From: Actinomadura alba
GTDB taxonomy: Bacteria > Actinomycetota > Actinomycetes > Streptosporangiales > Streptosporangiaceae
Direction of reading: 5' to 3'
NCBI RefSeq assembly: GCF_014323705.1
Contig: NZ_JABVEC010000030.1
Location: 20,626 to 84,625, forward strand
Length of the DNA stretch: 64,000 nt
Shown here: in pieces, positions 17,205-26,064 of the stretch
Position numbering within the stretch: position 1 is the first letter of the stretch
Layout of the letters: the number at the start of each line of letters is the position of its first letter
Made by a program: the position numbers and the translations under genes
Notes under the pieces: model-generated
What the model was told of the DNA's origin: nothing
Databases searched by the model: none
What the model saw: only the letters and a program-made list of their open reading frames with translations

Positions 17205-17774
17205 ACTAAGGGCACCGTCGTCGCCACCGCAGGAGCCCCTTCGTGAAGCACGTTTGGGAGCGGCGGCGATCCAGTGCGCGGTCGGCCCGGCACGACCGCA
17301 TCAGAACTGCGAAGACTCGTTGTCGCATGCGGCCGACCCGGGCGTGATCTGGCTGTCGCCCATGGTGCGCTCGCTCGCCCGGGATGCCTTTACCCATCCC
17401 GGAGCTTCTGGGGTGCGCTGGTTTTCCCCTGCTGGCCGAGCCGCTGGTATTCGGGCTTCCCGGGTTCAAGGTGGCGCAGTATTCCAGTGGCGTGATCGGC
17501 GGCGGCTGTTACGGCGCGGTTGCCTGGTTGCCTCTCAGCGTCGATCGAACCGATTTTCATGCCCGGTTGGTCGGCGGGGTGATCGGCGCCATCGCTTTCG
17601 CGACGCTGGCTCTCGGTGTGTACGCACTTGCGTTCCGCGCTTTCGGCCCACATGACGCTCGCGCCGCCACACGCCCAGATCGTGAATTGCATCAGCCTGT
17701 TGACTACGAGGTGCCGGCGGGCGAGCAACTGCCCGTCGGTGGCGGTCGTAGATGGTGCGGTCCGGGAAGGAGTG
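17205..17774 (+). other. Membrane-protein fragment in a gene-poor stretch
   Basis: About 17384-17660 on the plus strand reads as coherent hydrophobic protein (FPLLAEPLVFGLPGF, LVGGVIGAIAFATLALGVYALAF). It ends in unrelated low-complexity sequence and has no good start. It looks like the remnant of an integral membrane protein. The other bases show no gene. Confidence 0.4.
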
Positions 17775-18293
17775 ATGGTGGACAACGAATGGCTTGAACG
17801 CACTGGTCTGGTTTATGGCGACACTGATGTGGTGGACCGGTGGGATATTTCTGCCGTCGAGCGGGATGTGCTGCTGCAGAATGGGCTGCCACGATTCGTC
17901 CCACCTTTCTTTGAGGCGACTCTGCAGAGCGAGACAGAGCCCGTCATGGCCTCCAAGAATCACGGGATGCTGTACAAGATAGGCTGGGGCCTGGGGAACA
18001 ATATTGGAATCGCGCAAAAGGGCGGAGGTGTCTACGCGGCAGATGGTGGTGTCTACACGGCAGATTCCGAGGAATTGGAGGACGATTACTTCGTAAATTC
18101 ATCACTGGGGCACTTTGTTAAGTTAATCCATCGAGTGGGATATCATCAGGCGAAGGTGATTACGAGTAGCGAAGAAGATGCCGACCGAGCTCTCGCTCTC
18201 CTGAGGCGGGAGGTGGTGGAAATCGATCCGCCTGCTTTTGTTGAGGGCTGGTGGTCACTGGTCTTCGAGCAAATGGAGCATGGCTTGATGTGA
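17775..18293 (+). CDS. SUKH-4-like immunity-type protein
   Basis: The 172-residue protein (MVDNEWLERTGLVYGD) contains the SUKH-4-like features GDTDVVDRWD and DYFVNSSLGHFVKLIHRV, where position in the chain and aromatic pattern match. GGAAGGAG ends 2 nt before ATG 17775 and 5 nt before GTG 17778, so the GTG may be the real start. A tandem GGVYAADGGVYTADS repeat at about 90-104 is unusual. Base composition drops after 18000. It is preceded by a membrane-protein fragment and followed by a convergent ABC exporter. The immunity role is by family. Confidence 0.7.
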   Translation: MVDNEWLERTGLVYGDTDVVDRWDISAVERDVLLQNGLPRFVPPFFEATLQSETEPVMASKNHGMLYKIGWGLGNNIGIAQKGGGVYAADGGVYTADSEELEDDYFVNSSLGHFVKLIHRVGYHQAKVITSSEEDADRALALLRREVVEIDPPAFVEGWWSLVFEQMEHGLM

Positions 18294-18398
18294 ACTGTGC
18301 CGCGTCAACTCACCATGATCACGGCGGGTATCGTGCTGCGTGTGTTCCCGGCCCGCCCTGTTCGCCGGAACGGTCCTGGGCGGTGCACCGGCAGTGAC

Positions 18399-20999
18399 TC
18401 ACTCAGCATTGGCGGCTTCGAGGACGGGGACGGCCGCGGCCCGGCGCGCGGGCAGCGCTGAGGTCGCCAGCGTTGCCACCGCCGCGCCCGCCGCCACCAT
18501 CGGGAACAGCCACCACGGCGGATCCGGGCGCAGGAACGAGCTGCCGGTCGTCACGTGCAGCAGTGTCAGCGTCCCCATCGCGATCACGATGCCGAGCATC
18601 GTGCCGAGGGCGACCACGGTGGCCGCCTCCCAGCGGACGATCGAGCGGATCTGCCTCATGGTCGTGCCCACGGCGCCCAGCAGCCCGAACTCCCGGGTGC
18701 GTTCGGCGACGCTCATCGACACCGTGGTCGCCATCCCGAACAGCGCCAGCAACAGCGCCATGCCGACGAAGCCGTACGTCGCCCGCAGTGCCCGGGTGAG
18801 CGAATCCGACGCCGCGTTCACGTACGCGTCACGGTCGAGGACGCGCACGCCGGGCACTCCGGCCACGGCGCGCGCCAGGGCCTCCGGGGAGCCGCCCCGT
18901 ACGAGGATTGCCTGGGTCGCCGCGTTGGTGTCGAGCCGGTCCATCGTCGCGGGCGCCACGAGCGCCTGCTCGGCGAACAGGTGGGACGGATCGTGGTACG
19001 AGCCCGCCACCGTGAGTGTGGCCCGACCTTGAGCGCCCCGCACGACGATCTCCTGGCCGCGCCGGAGTTCCCGCTCCTGCATGACGGTCGACGACAGCGC
19101 GATCTCCCCGGGACGCAGCACGGGCGGCCGGCCGCCCAGCCGCAGGACGTCGGGCAGCCCGGTCTGGTCGGCGCCGCTGACGAGGAAGTGGAACGGCTCG
19201 GGCTTCTCGCCCGGTTCGAGACGGTCTGACGGGGGCGATACCAGCTTGACCTCGGTCTGCGTGAGGGCGGCCGCCCGCGATACCCCCGGCGCGCCCGCCA
19301 CCAGGGCCGCCACGTCCCGGGCCAGCGGCGCGGGCGCGCCCTCGGTGGTCCTGGCGGTCGCGGCGATCGCGTGCTCGGCCGCCATGACCTGCCGTCCCGC
19401 CTCCCTGAAACGGTCGTGCACCGACAGCGTGACCAGCGCGACGGAGGCGACCAGCGCGACGCCCAGCATCAGCGACGAGGCGGCCGACGAGACCCGGCGC
19501 GGGCTGCGGGTGATGGTGGCGTGCGCCAGCCGTCCGGTCTCCCCGCTGACCAGCGTCCCGAGGCGGCCCACCAGCCCGCCCAGCGGCCCGACGAAGAACG
19601 GGGTGAGGACGGCCAGCCCGGTCACGGCCAGCATCGAACCGAAAAGGATCATAAGCGAGACCGCGAACGTACGGTCCGGGCCAGGGGGATCACCGACGCG
19701 GACCGCGACCGCCACCGCATACCAGAAGCCCGCACCGGCGAAGATCGCGGACACGGCCAGCAGCCGCGGCCAGCGACGTCCCCGGGTTTCGGTGACGGTG
19801 GTGCGCAACGCCTGTACGGGCGAGATGCCCGCGGCGCGGTGCGCCGCCCGCCAGGCGGCCAGCTGGGTGACCAGGATCCCGGCCGCGGCCGGTACGGCCA
19901 GCGCGACCCAGCCGAACTGGGCGTCGGCGGCGGAGACGTCGAACCCGTCCCGCGCGAACAGCCGGGTGATCAGCGCCGACAGCGGAAAGCCTGCGGCCAC
20001 GCCGCCCACCGAGGCGATCGCGCCCATCGCGAGCGCCTCCAGCCGGATCAGCCGTTTGATCTGCCGTGGCGTGGCGCCGATCGCCCCGAGCAGCGCCAGC
20101 CGCCGGGTCCGCTGCCGCACCAGCGTGCCGAACGTGTTGGCCACCACGAACAGGCCGACGAAGATCGCCACGGAGGCGAGCATGCCGATGACGCCGGCGA
20201 TCGAGGCGCCTTCGCTCGCCGCGGCGGCGGTCTGCGCGTGCCGTACGGACTCCGCGGTGCGCACCGTGGCCTCGCCGCCCAGTTCCCGGGCCAGCTCGCC
20301 ACGCAGCCGATCGGCGGGCACGCCCGGGGCGGCCTTCAGCCAGACGCTCTGCCAGCTGCCCGCGGGCAGCATGGCGACGCGCCGTACGGTCTCGGGCGGG
20401 GCCAGCACCAGGTTGCCGGCGGCCACCGCGCTGCGGCCCTGGACGCTGACGACGCCGGCGATCCTCACCCGGCGCGTCTCGCGGGGCAGCGTCAGCGTCA
20501 TCGTGTCGCCGACGCCCAGCTTCCCTGCGCGCGACATGTGCCGGACGACCGCCACCTCGCCGTCCGTGGCGGGGGCGCGCCCCGCGTCCAGCCGGTAGGG
20601 GTTCAGCCGCGGGTGGGACACCCAGGGACGCAGCAGAGTGCGGCCCTCGGCCGACGCCATGATCGCCTGTCCGTCGGGACGGGCGGCCGTCACCGCCACC
20701 GTGGCGTCCCCGGCGGCCGCCGCCACCCCGGGCCGGGACGCGATCCTGTCCATGCGGATCCGGCCGTCGGGCGGCGCGTACGGGTCGTCGGGATCCACTG
20801 TCCCGCCCTGCACGAGCACGTCCGCGCGGAAGTACTCGCTCGCGTCGCTGCCCGACACCGCCTCCTGCGTGCGCAGCGCGAACTGCAGCGAGCCCGCGAT
20901 GAGCGCGATCGATCCCAGCGCCGCCAGCAGCGTGGCGGTCAGCCGCAGCCAACCCTCGGTGAACGAACGGCGCGCGATGAGCCACATGGCGCTCCCCAC
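18399..20999 (-). CDS. FtsX-like ABC transporter permease, large (MacB/LolC-type)
   Basis: The 866-residue protein begins with a membrane helix (WLIARRSFTEGWLRLTATLL), then a large extracytoplasmic domain. FtsX domain one lies near 265-390 (ASVAIFVGLFVVANTFG, ALLGAIGATPRQIKRLIRL). A central four-helix part and a second exterior domain follow, then FtsX domain two near 740-850 (LLLALFGMATTVSMSVAE, LLGAVGTTMRQIRSIVRWEA). This double layout is typical of actinomycete 8-10-helix permeases that export lipids, peptides or drugs by a mechanotransmission mechanism. GTG 20999 lies 8 nt after GGAGGG; ATG 20987 is an alternative. The ATPase gene ends 4 nt upstream, so they form one operon. Confidence 0.9.
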   Translation of the reverse strand: MGSAMWLIARRSFTEGWLRLTATLLAALGSIALIAGSLQFALRTQEAVSGSDASEYFRADVLVQGGTVDPDDPYAPPDGRIRMDRIASRPGVAAAAGDATVAVTAARPDGQAIMASAEGRTLLRPWVSHPRLNPYRLDAGRAPATDGEVAVVRHMSRAGKLGVGDTMTLTLPRETRRVRIAGVVSVQGRSAVAAGNLVLAPPETVRRVAMLPAGSWQSVWLKAAPGVPADRLRGELARELGGEATVRTAESVRHAQTAAAASEGASIAGVIGMLASVAIFVGLFVVANTFGTLVRQRTRRLALLGAIGATPRQIKRLIRLEALAMGAIASVGGVAAGFPLSALITRLFARDGFDVSAADAQFGWVALAVPAAAGILVTQLAAWRAAHRAAGISPVQALRTTVTETRGRRWPRLLAVSAIFAGAGFWYAVAVAVRVGDPPGPDRTFAVSLMILFGSMLAVTGLAVLTPFFVGPLGGLVGRLGTLVSGETGRLAHATITRSPRRVSSAASSLMLGVALVASVALVTLSVHDRFREAGRQVMAAEHAIAATARTTEGAPAPLARDVAALVAGAPGVSRAAALTQTEVKLVSPPSDRLEPGEKPEPFHFLVSGADQTGLPDVLRLGGRPPVLRPGEIALSSTVMQERELRRGQEIVVRGAQGRATLTVAGSYHDPSHLFAEQALVAPATMDRLDTNAATQAILVRGGSPEALARAVAGVPGVRVLDRDAYVNAASDSLTRALRATYGFVGMALLLALFGMATTVSMSVAERTREFGLLGAVGTTMRQIRSIVRWEAATVVALGTMLGIVIAMGTLTLLHVTTGSSFLRPDPPWWLFPMVAAGAAVATLATSALPARRAAAVPVLEAANAE

Positions 21000-21003
21000 G
21001 GCG

Positions 21004-21768
21004 TCAGCCCTCCATCTTGCGCATGCGGGCGTGCACGGCGTCGATGGTGGGCGCGGCCAGCTCGTCGACGATCGTCCCGTCGGCCAGGAACAGCACCCGG
21101 TCGGCGTACGCGGCGGCCACCGGATCGTGTGTCACCATGATCACCGTCTGCTGGTAGGAGTCGACGGCGGCACGCAAGAAGCCCAGCACCTCCGCGCCAG
21201 AGCGGGAGTCGAGGTTGCCGGTCGGCTCGTCGGCGAACAGCACCTCCGGCCGGGTCAGCAGGGCCCGCGCCACGGCGACCCGCTGCTGCTGCCCGCCGGA
21301 CATCTCCGCAGGCCGGTGGTCCAGCCGCTCGCGCAGCCCGAGCACGTCTACGATCGTGTCGAACCATTGCCGGTCCGCGCGACGGCCCGCCAACCGCCCG
21401 GTGAGCCGGATGTTCTCCTCGGCGGTCAGCATCGGCAGCAGGTTGAACGACTGGAAGACGAAGCCCATCCGATCGCGGCGCAACTCGGTGAGCCGGGTGC
21501 GCGACAGGCCGGTGATGTCGACCGCACCGATGACGACGGCGCCGGAGGTCACGGTGTCCAGACCGGCCAGGCAATGCAGGAAGGTCGACTTCCCCGACCC
21601 GGACGGTCCCATGATCGCGGTGAACTGGCCCCGGGTGAACGCCGCCGACACCCCGCGCAGCGCGGTCACCGCACCATCGCCGGAACCATAGGCCTTCATC
21701 ACGGCGGTGGCGATCATGACCTGGTCGCGGACGTGCTCGTCGGGTGGGGTTCCGGTCATTGATGGCAT
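21004..21768 (-). CDS. ABC transporter ATP-binding protein (LolD/MacB type)
   Basis: The 254-residue ATPase has Walker A GPSGSGKST at 54-62, Q-loop FVFQSFNLLPML, signature MSGGQQQRVAVARALL, Walker B VLFADEPTGNLD and the switch His in MVTHDPVAAAYAD. FNLLP and EPTGNLDS are typical of the MacB/LolD/FtsE group that energises FtsX-like permeases. It is the first gene of a two-gene operon with the permease at 18399-20999. The start ATG 21768 has only a weak SD; ATG 21759 is a close alternative. Confidence 0.93.
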   Translation of the reverse strand: MPSMTGTPPDEHVRDQVMIATAVMKAYGSGDGAVTALRGVSAAFTRGQFTAIMGPSGSGKSTFLHCLAGLDTVTSGAVVIGAVDITGLSRTRLTELRRDRMGFVFQSFNLLPMLTAEENIRLTGRLAGRRADRQWFDTIVDVLGLRERLDHRPAEMSGGQQQRVAVARALLTRPEVLFADEPTGNLDSRSGAEVLGFLRAAVDSYQQTVIMVTHDPVAAAYADRVLFLADGTIVDELAAPTIDAVHARMRKMEG

Positions 21769-21894
21769 CCCGCAAGTGAAGCGTCACGAGCGCGCCGGGA
21801 CACTGGCGCAGCCTGTAGAGATCGTGGTGGGGAGAACCCCCGATACTCAGCCGCCCCTCACACCTCAGCGACGAGACCACCAAGGAGAGACCGA

Positions 21895-22140
21895 AACGAC
21901 CCGAGAGACCGAAACCGAGCCCCAAGCGCTGAGAGCGGCACTCGCGCGGGTGCCGCCCTCGACGTGCCCTGCCTTGTGCGGCGAGCGCAAAGGTTCTTGC
22001 GACCGGACCGCGGTGGACGGTTTCGATGCCCAGGCGCGCGGCGTGGTCGATGAAGCGGGTGCGGTAGGCGCTGTCGCCCATACCTTGGTGATCGACGGGT
22101 GCGCGCCGGCAAAACCGACAGCACGGGTGGACATGGACTC
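21895..22140 (-). pseudogene. Transposase fragment (IS5-like DDE), decayed
   Basis: The minus strand at about 22081-21960 encodes GDSAYRTRFIDHAARLGIET followed by ARTFALAAQ. This resembles the segment of IS5-type transposases that precedes the RWVVERTFGWL motif, but that motif itself is lost and the frame has no intact start. No terminal inverted repeats are recognisable. It is an old mobile-element scar in 449 bases with no intact gene. Confidence 0.5.
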
Positions 22141-22217
22141 TCGGCTTGGCCGTGCCATGGAAGCCACCGCGGCCATCGTCAGCTGCTGCCCGATGTCGCC
22201 CTGAGATAATCCATGCC

Positions 22218-22673
22218 ATGGAATTGCGTCCGGAACTGCAGCCACCACTGGTGGACGAGGACAGGCTTACACTGCTTACACAAAGGATAGAGGCGATAGC
22301 CGATCTGCTAGACAGAGGTTCAGCAGCTGAAGTTGAAGCCGCGATCCGGGAGTTCAATGAACTTACCGGTAGTTCGTATGAGCCATACGACTTCCGTTAT
22401 TATGCGGCCAGCCGCAGCGCACGCGACTTCGCTCTGGAAGCGGCACGTCCAGTGGGACGGGTGCCGGATATCGCTCGTGAAGAGCTCATTGAGATCGTAA
22501 GGAGGATCCAAGACGTTGATCCCGAGGTGGACTACTACGTTGATCTATTCGAGGCGAACATCCTGGATCCGAGGGGAAGTGGTCTGATCTACTGGCCACC
22601 CGAGGAGCTTGAGGATGCCACACCCGAGGAGATCGTCGATGTGGCCCTGAGTTACCGACCCATAGAACTGTGA
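22218..22673 (+). CDS. Hypothetical acidic protein
   Basis: The 151-residue protein (MELRPELQPPLVDEDR) is predicted all-helical and strongly acidic, with REFNELTGSSYEPYDFRYYA and a C-terminal PPEELEDATPEEIVDVAL. No known domain is recognised. Size, charge and the next-door YwqG-like gene suit an immunity-type or toxin-binding protein (inference). Codon use is less GC-biased than in the neighbouring transporter genes. ATG 22218 is preceded by the weak GAGATAAT. Confidence 0.65.
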   Translation: MELRPELQPPLVDEDRLTLLTQRIEAIADLLDRGSAAEVEAAIREFNELTGSSYEPYDFRYYAASRSARDFALEAARPVGRVPDIAREELIEIVRRIQDVDPEVDYYVDLFEANILDPRGSGLIYWPPEELEDATPEEIVDVALSYRPIEL

Positions 22674-22820
22674 TCTCCAGCGGTGGATCTGGTTGTTTGT
22701 AAGCTGGTCGTCGTTTGCCGGTGTGAGTTCAGTTCGGGGTGGTGGCCTGGATTTCGCGGTCTTGTGTGGTGGCCGATATTACAGGGCTTGATGCGGGCCG
22801 ATCGTGAGATCATCGGCGCC

Positions 22821-23702
22821 ATGCTGAAAGAGCACAGGCGCTTGGTGACGCTGGCGCGTCGGCACCTGCCGCCGGCGGTGGCGGAACGTTGGATCGCTTT
22901 GATGAGGCCTGCTGTTCGGCTCCGAACCCGTCAGGAAGGCCAGAAGCTCGTAGGTCAGCTGGGTGGTCTCCCAGCTCTGCCCGATGGCCTGCCCTGGCCG
23001 GAGTGGGAGGGCGAGGGGTCGTTGGGCTTCGTCGCGTTGATCGACTGCGGGCGTCTGCCGCTGGATCGGCTCGACATCGCGCTCCCGGACAGCGGCACGC
23101 TGCTGTTCTTCTACTTCGACCCTGAGGACGGCTACTTCGATCCGGAGTACCCGCCGAGGGCCGTCGAGGGTAGGAACCCAGAGACGCTCGCCGGGGCGCG
23201 CGTCATCCACATACCTGCCGGCGTGCCGACCACCGAACGTGCCGCGCCTGCTGACATCGACCCGTACGACCACGTTCCCCTCACCGCGGAACTCATTTCC
23301 ACCGGTCCGGACTGGGAGCACCCCGCCCTGCGGGCGGCGGTCCGCGCTCTGTCCGATGACGACCGCGCATTCATGAACGGCCATGGCAACAGCGACCCGT
23401 TCCGAATGGCACTGTCCAAGCCGCCACAGTTGCCTCAGCATCGGATCGGCGGCTATGCCTACCCAGTGCAGGGAGCGGTCGAACTCGACGTGGCGGCCAC
23501 GCAACTCGGCGGTGGGACCCCCGTGGATGACACAGCCTGGGAGAAAGAAGCACGGCGTTGGACGCTGCTCGCTCAAATCGATACCGACGACGAGGCTGGG
23601 ATGATGTGGGGTGATGTCGGTTCTCTGTACTGGCTGATCAAGCCAGAGGATCTGGCCGCCGGTAGATTCGATGCGGCCTCCTTCACCTGGCAGTGCAGCT
23701 GA
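22821..23702 (+). CDS. YwqG-like (DUF1963) protein
   Basis: The 293-residue protein shows the DUF1963 pattern QKLVGQLGGLPALPDGLPWP, GFVALIDCGRL, LLFFYFDPEDG, the Gly-rich IGGYAYPVQG, and a C-terminal WTLLAQIDTDDEAGMMWGD followed by a Trp/Ile-rich strand. The fold is a beta-sandwich of unknown biochemical role, common in bacterial immunity and stress loci. Start choice is uncertain: ATG 22821 fits the usual family beginning (MLKEHRRLVTLARRHLPP), and ATG 22791 is ten codons upstream. Neither has a good SD. Confidence 0.8.
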   Translation: MLKEHRRLVTLARRHLPPAVAERWIALMRPAVRLRTRQEGQKLVGQLGGLPALPDGLPWPEWEGEGSLGFVALIDCGRLPLDRLDIALPDSGTLLFFYFDPEDGYFDPEYPPRAVEGRNPETLAGARVIHIPAGVPTTERAAPADIDPYDHVPLTAELISTGPDWEHPALRAAVRALSDDDRAFMNGHGNSDPFRMALSKPPQLPQHRIGGYAYPVQGAVELDVAATQLGGGTPVDDTAWEKEARRWTLLAQIDTDDEAGMMWGDVGSLYWLIKPEDLAAGRFDAASFTWQCS

Positions 23703-23857
23703 ATGAGTACGAGAAGTCGCTGGCGAGATGAGCCGCAAGTCCCGTTGGGCGCGTTCTGAGGCCGGGACAGTACGTAGCGCAGCATGAAGGCCGCCGGACG
23801 TTGTCGGCGGCCGGCCGTATGGTCCCCGCGGTCCAAGGCGATGGATGGGGAGGGATC

Positions 23858-24429
23858 GTGGGGGATTGGTTTCAGACGATCGTGGACGTCCAGGCGGCAT
23901 CCGGGGAGGCAGAGGCTCTGGCGGCGGACGTGCGGGACTGGCTGATCTCTTCGGGGGTCGTGTCAGCCGAGCGCACCGACTGCGTCCTTGGTAGCGACCT
24001 CGGATACCCGCCCGGTCCGCGCGTCGATGAGGTGGTGGACAACTCGGGCTGCAGCTTGCCCTGGCAGAACGTCTCCGCCAACGGCCTGGACATCATTACC
24101 GGCCGGACCATATTCCACGCGTGGCAGGGCGGGCCCCGGTCGTCACCTGCCCGCACTGCGCGGCGGAAGTCGAACTGGTCGACGAGGCATGGGAGCCCTT
24201 CGACGAAGTCCTGAACGGCTGGGCCGAGGGACGTGATGCCATCATTGCCTGCCCAGCCTGCGCGCAGCCGGTCGAACCGACCTCATGGAAGTGGGCCGAC
24301 GACTACTTCGCACTCGGGCATCTGGGTTTCACGTTCTGGAACTGGCCACCGCTGCGGCCCGAGTTCGTCGCCGAGTTCACCCATCGCCTGGGCGGCCACC
24401 GCACTGTGCTGCTCGCTGGCAAGTCCTGA
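23858..24429 (+). pseudogene. Zinc-ribbon hypothetical protein, broken by a one-base frameshift
   Basis: GTG 23858 follows GGGGAGGGATC. The first frame gives VGDWFQTIVDVQA, CVLGSDLGYPPGPR, GRTIFHAWQGG up to about 24130. The continuation APVVTCPHCAAEVEL, DEAWEPFDEV, IACPACAQPVEPTSWKWADD, FWNWPPL lies in the next frame to 24429. Both halves belong to one actinomycete protein family with two CPxC zinc-knuckle motifs. Restoring one G in the GGGCGGGCCCC run at 24127-24135 would join them. It may be a real loss or a sequencing error at a G/C run. The function is unknown. Confidence 0.75.
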
Positions 24430-24580
24430 TCGCCGGGCCGCACGACACTTCGTCGTGGAGGTACCGACAGGCGGCTGTGCACGTTGAAACAGTTGCAAGC
24501 CGTCCGGGGCCGCTGGCGCGGCGCATCGGCGACGTGAAACGGTCCTGTCTTTAACCAGATCACACGGGGTGAGGTTTGCT

Positions 24581-24787
24581 TCAGGTCAGGTCGTGTCGGC
24601 CGGCTTTGGCGTACGCGGTGAAGGTCTTCCATTCGCCGGGAGTGAAGGTGAGTTCGGGGCCGCCTGGGTCCTTGCTGTCTCGTACCCCGATGGCGGCGTA
24701 GAGGTCTGCGACCTCTACGCACTGGTCGCCGGACGAGCCGCTGCGGCTGCTCTTGCGCCATTGGGCGGACGAGACATCGAACGTCAT
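24581..24787 (-). CDS. DUF397 protein
   Basis: The 68-residue protein carries the DUF397 core WRKSSRSGSSGDQCVEVAD, IGVRDSKDPGGPELTF and WKTFTAYAK. Such proteins are encoded after XRE/DUF5753 regulators in filamentous actinomycetes (the BldB/WhiJ-like and AbaA-type systems). They are thought to act as small partners or antitoxin-like modulators of the regulator. Its ATG overlaps the end of the upstream regulator gene by 4 nt. Confidence 0.92.
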   Translation of the reverse strand: MTFDVSSAQWRKSSRSGSSGDQCVEVADLYAAIGVRDSKDPGGPELTFTPGEWKTFTAYAKAGRHDLT

Positions 24788-25592
24788 GGCATGTCCTCCA
24801 AGACCGTGCGGATCAGTTTCTCCGAGTCAGCGGCGGGCAACGCGACGGACCCGATTCGATCGAAGAGTACTCCGAGCTCGCTCACCTGGCTGCCCGGCTC
24901 GATCACCCGGCCGAGGCCGTTCTCGCCGACCGCGTATCCGACGTCCGGTTCGTTGTGGAAGCCCAGGACGGTGAACGGTGCGGTCGGATAGATCGGGACC
25001 CCGTCCGGGACGATCCTGACGGTGATGTTGGGCTCGTGGATCGCCTCCAGGAGCCGCTCCAGCTGTGGCCGCATGATGGCCGGGCCGCCGACAGTCCGGT
25101 GGATCACCGAGTGGTCCAACAGCACGACCAGCCACGGCGGGTCGTCGCGCCGCAGGATCTCCTGCCGGTCCATTCGCGCCGCGACGATCTCGGCGAGTTT
25201 GTCCGCCCGCAGCCCGGCTCGCACGATCTCGCGTGCGTACTCCTCGGTCTGGAGCAATCCGGTGACCAGGAAGTTCTCGTAGATCTTGATGGAGGAGGCG
25301 AGGGTCTCCTGCTCTGTGTACTCCCAGAAGTCGGAGGGATCCCTGACTCACGTTTGATGCCGGCGTAGATGCCCTCGAAGAACTGGACCAGGTCGAATGC
25401 CTTGTCCATGCCTTTGGAGAGCCGGAGAGTCGGCGGCCGGTAGCAGTTCTCCACCGCTCCGATGAGCTTGCCCGACACCACCACGTCGGGATGACCGCCA
25501 AGGTCGGCCTGTGTCATCTTCGCAGCAATGCGCATCCGCCTGAGCTGTACGGCATTTGGACGCCGAGGAAACCTGAGGTACTTGGGTGCCAT
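24784..25592 (-). pseudogene. XRE/DUF5753 regulator, frameshifted
   Basis: From ATG 25592 the minus strand encodes an N-terminal Cro/C1-type HTH (LRRMRIAAKMTQADLGG, SGKLIGAVENCYRPPT) and helix FDLVQFFEGIYAGIKRE. Near 25340-25350 the frame must change to continue with DPSDFWEYTEQETLASS and YENFLVTGLLQTEEYAREI. The C-terminal DUF5753 domain (NITVRIVPDGVP, AVGENGLGRVIE) then runs to the stop. Both parts are otherwise intact. Like the gene at 23858-24429, one base is out of register. If real, the DUF397 partner downstream has lost its regulator. Confidence 0.75.
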
Positions 25593-25609
25593 GGCAATGG
25601 ACGTGGGTG

Positions 25610-25894
25610 ATGACCGTGACCGCAGGAACCAAACGCCGAGCGCCGCTGAAGATCGATCCCGCGGCGGATGAGCTGATCTCGCCGGCAGCACACTTCCTCG
25701 GCATGACCAAGAAGGATTTTGTCACCGATGCCGCCAAGGCCTATCTGGAGCAGCGGCGCGAAGAAATCCGCCGGGGGATGATTGAGGCCATGAAGGTGCT
25801 GGACGGCTCGCTCACCTCAAGTGTCGCGATGCTGACCGGCCTGTCGCCCGAGCGGATCGAACAACTCGGTGGCGTCGGCGACTGGGAGGACTGA
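25610..25894 (+). CDS. Ribbon-helix-helix-like antitoxin candidate
   Basis: The 94-residue protein has a basic N-terminus (MTVTAGTKRRAPLKID), a helix pair (HFLGMTKKDFVTDAAKAYLE) and a helical C-terminus ending LSPERIEQLGG. This layout matches CopG/RHH-type antitoxins that autoregulate and bind a partner toxin. Directly downstream (25900-25925) the sequence VPVRPTL recalls the start of a PIN-type toxin but breaks off, so the toxin is probably lost. The start lies only 17 nt from the divergent regulator start, leaving no room for a normal leader. Confidence 0.6.
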   Translation: MTVTAGTKRRAPLKIDPAADELISPAAHFLGMTKKDFVTDAAKAYLEQRREEIRRGMIEAMKVLDGSLTSSVAMLTGLSPERIEQLGGVGDWED

Positions 25895-26064
25895 TTCCGT
25901 GCCGGTCCGCCCTACCCTCCGGTGCCTGCGTGAGGACCTGGGATGATCGCGCCGTGCATCGCCTGCATCGCCCTAGCCAGTGCGGCGACTTCCTGGGCCA
26001 GACCCACCGACGGACGCTTCAACGCAGGTCCGTACGGCTCAGCGCACACATCGCGAGACGGCCG

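Noticed and set aside
19371..21140. A 589-codon plus-strand frame across the ABC permease
   Set aside because: Composition (Arg/Gly/His/Gln) and lack of motifs show it is the complement of the permease gene.
24250..25250. Plus-strand frames across the DUF397 and DUF5753 genes
   Set aside because: Reverse-strand shadows of recognised domains.
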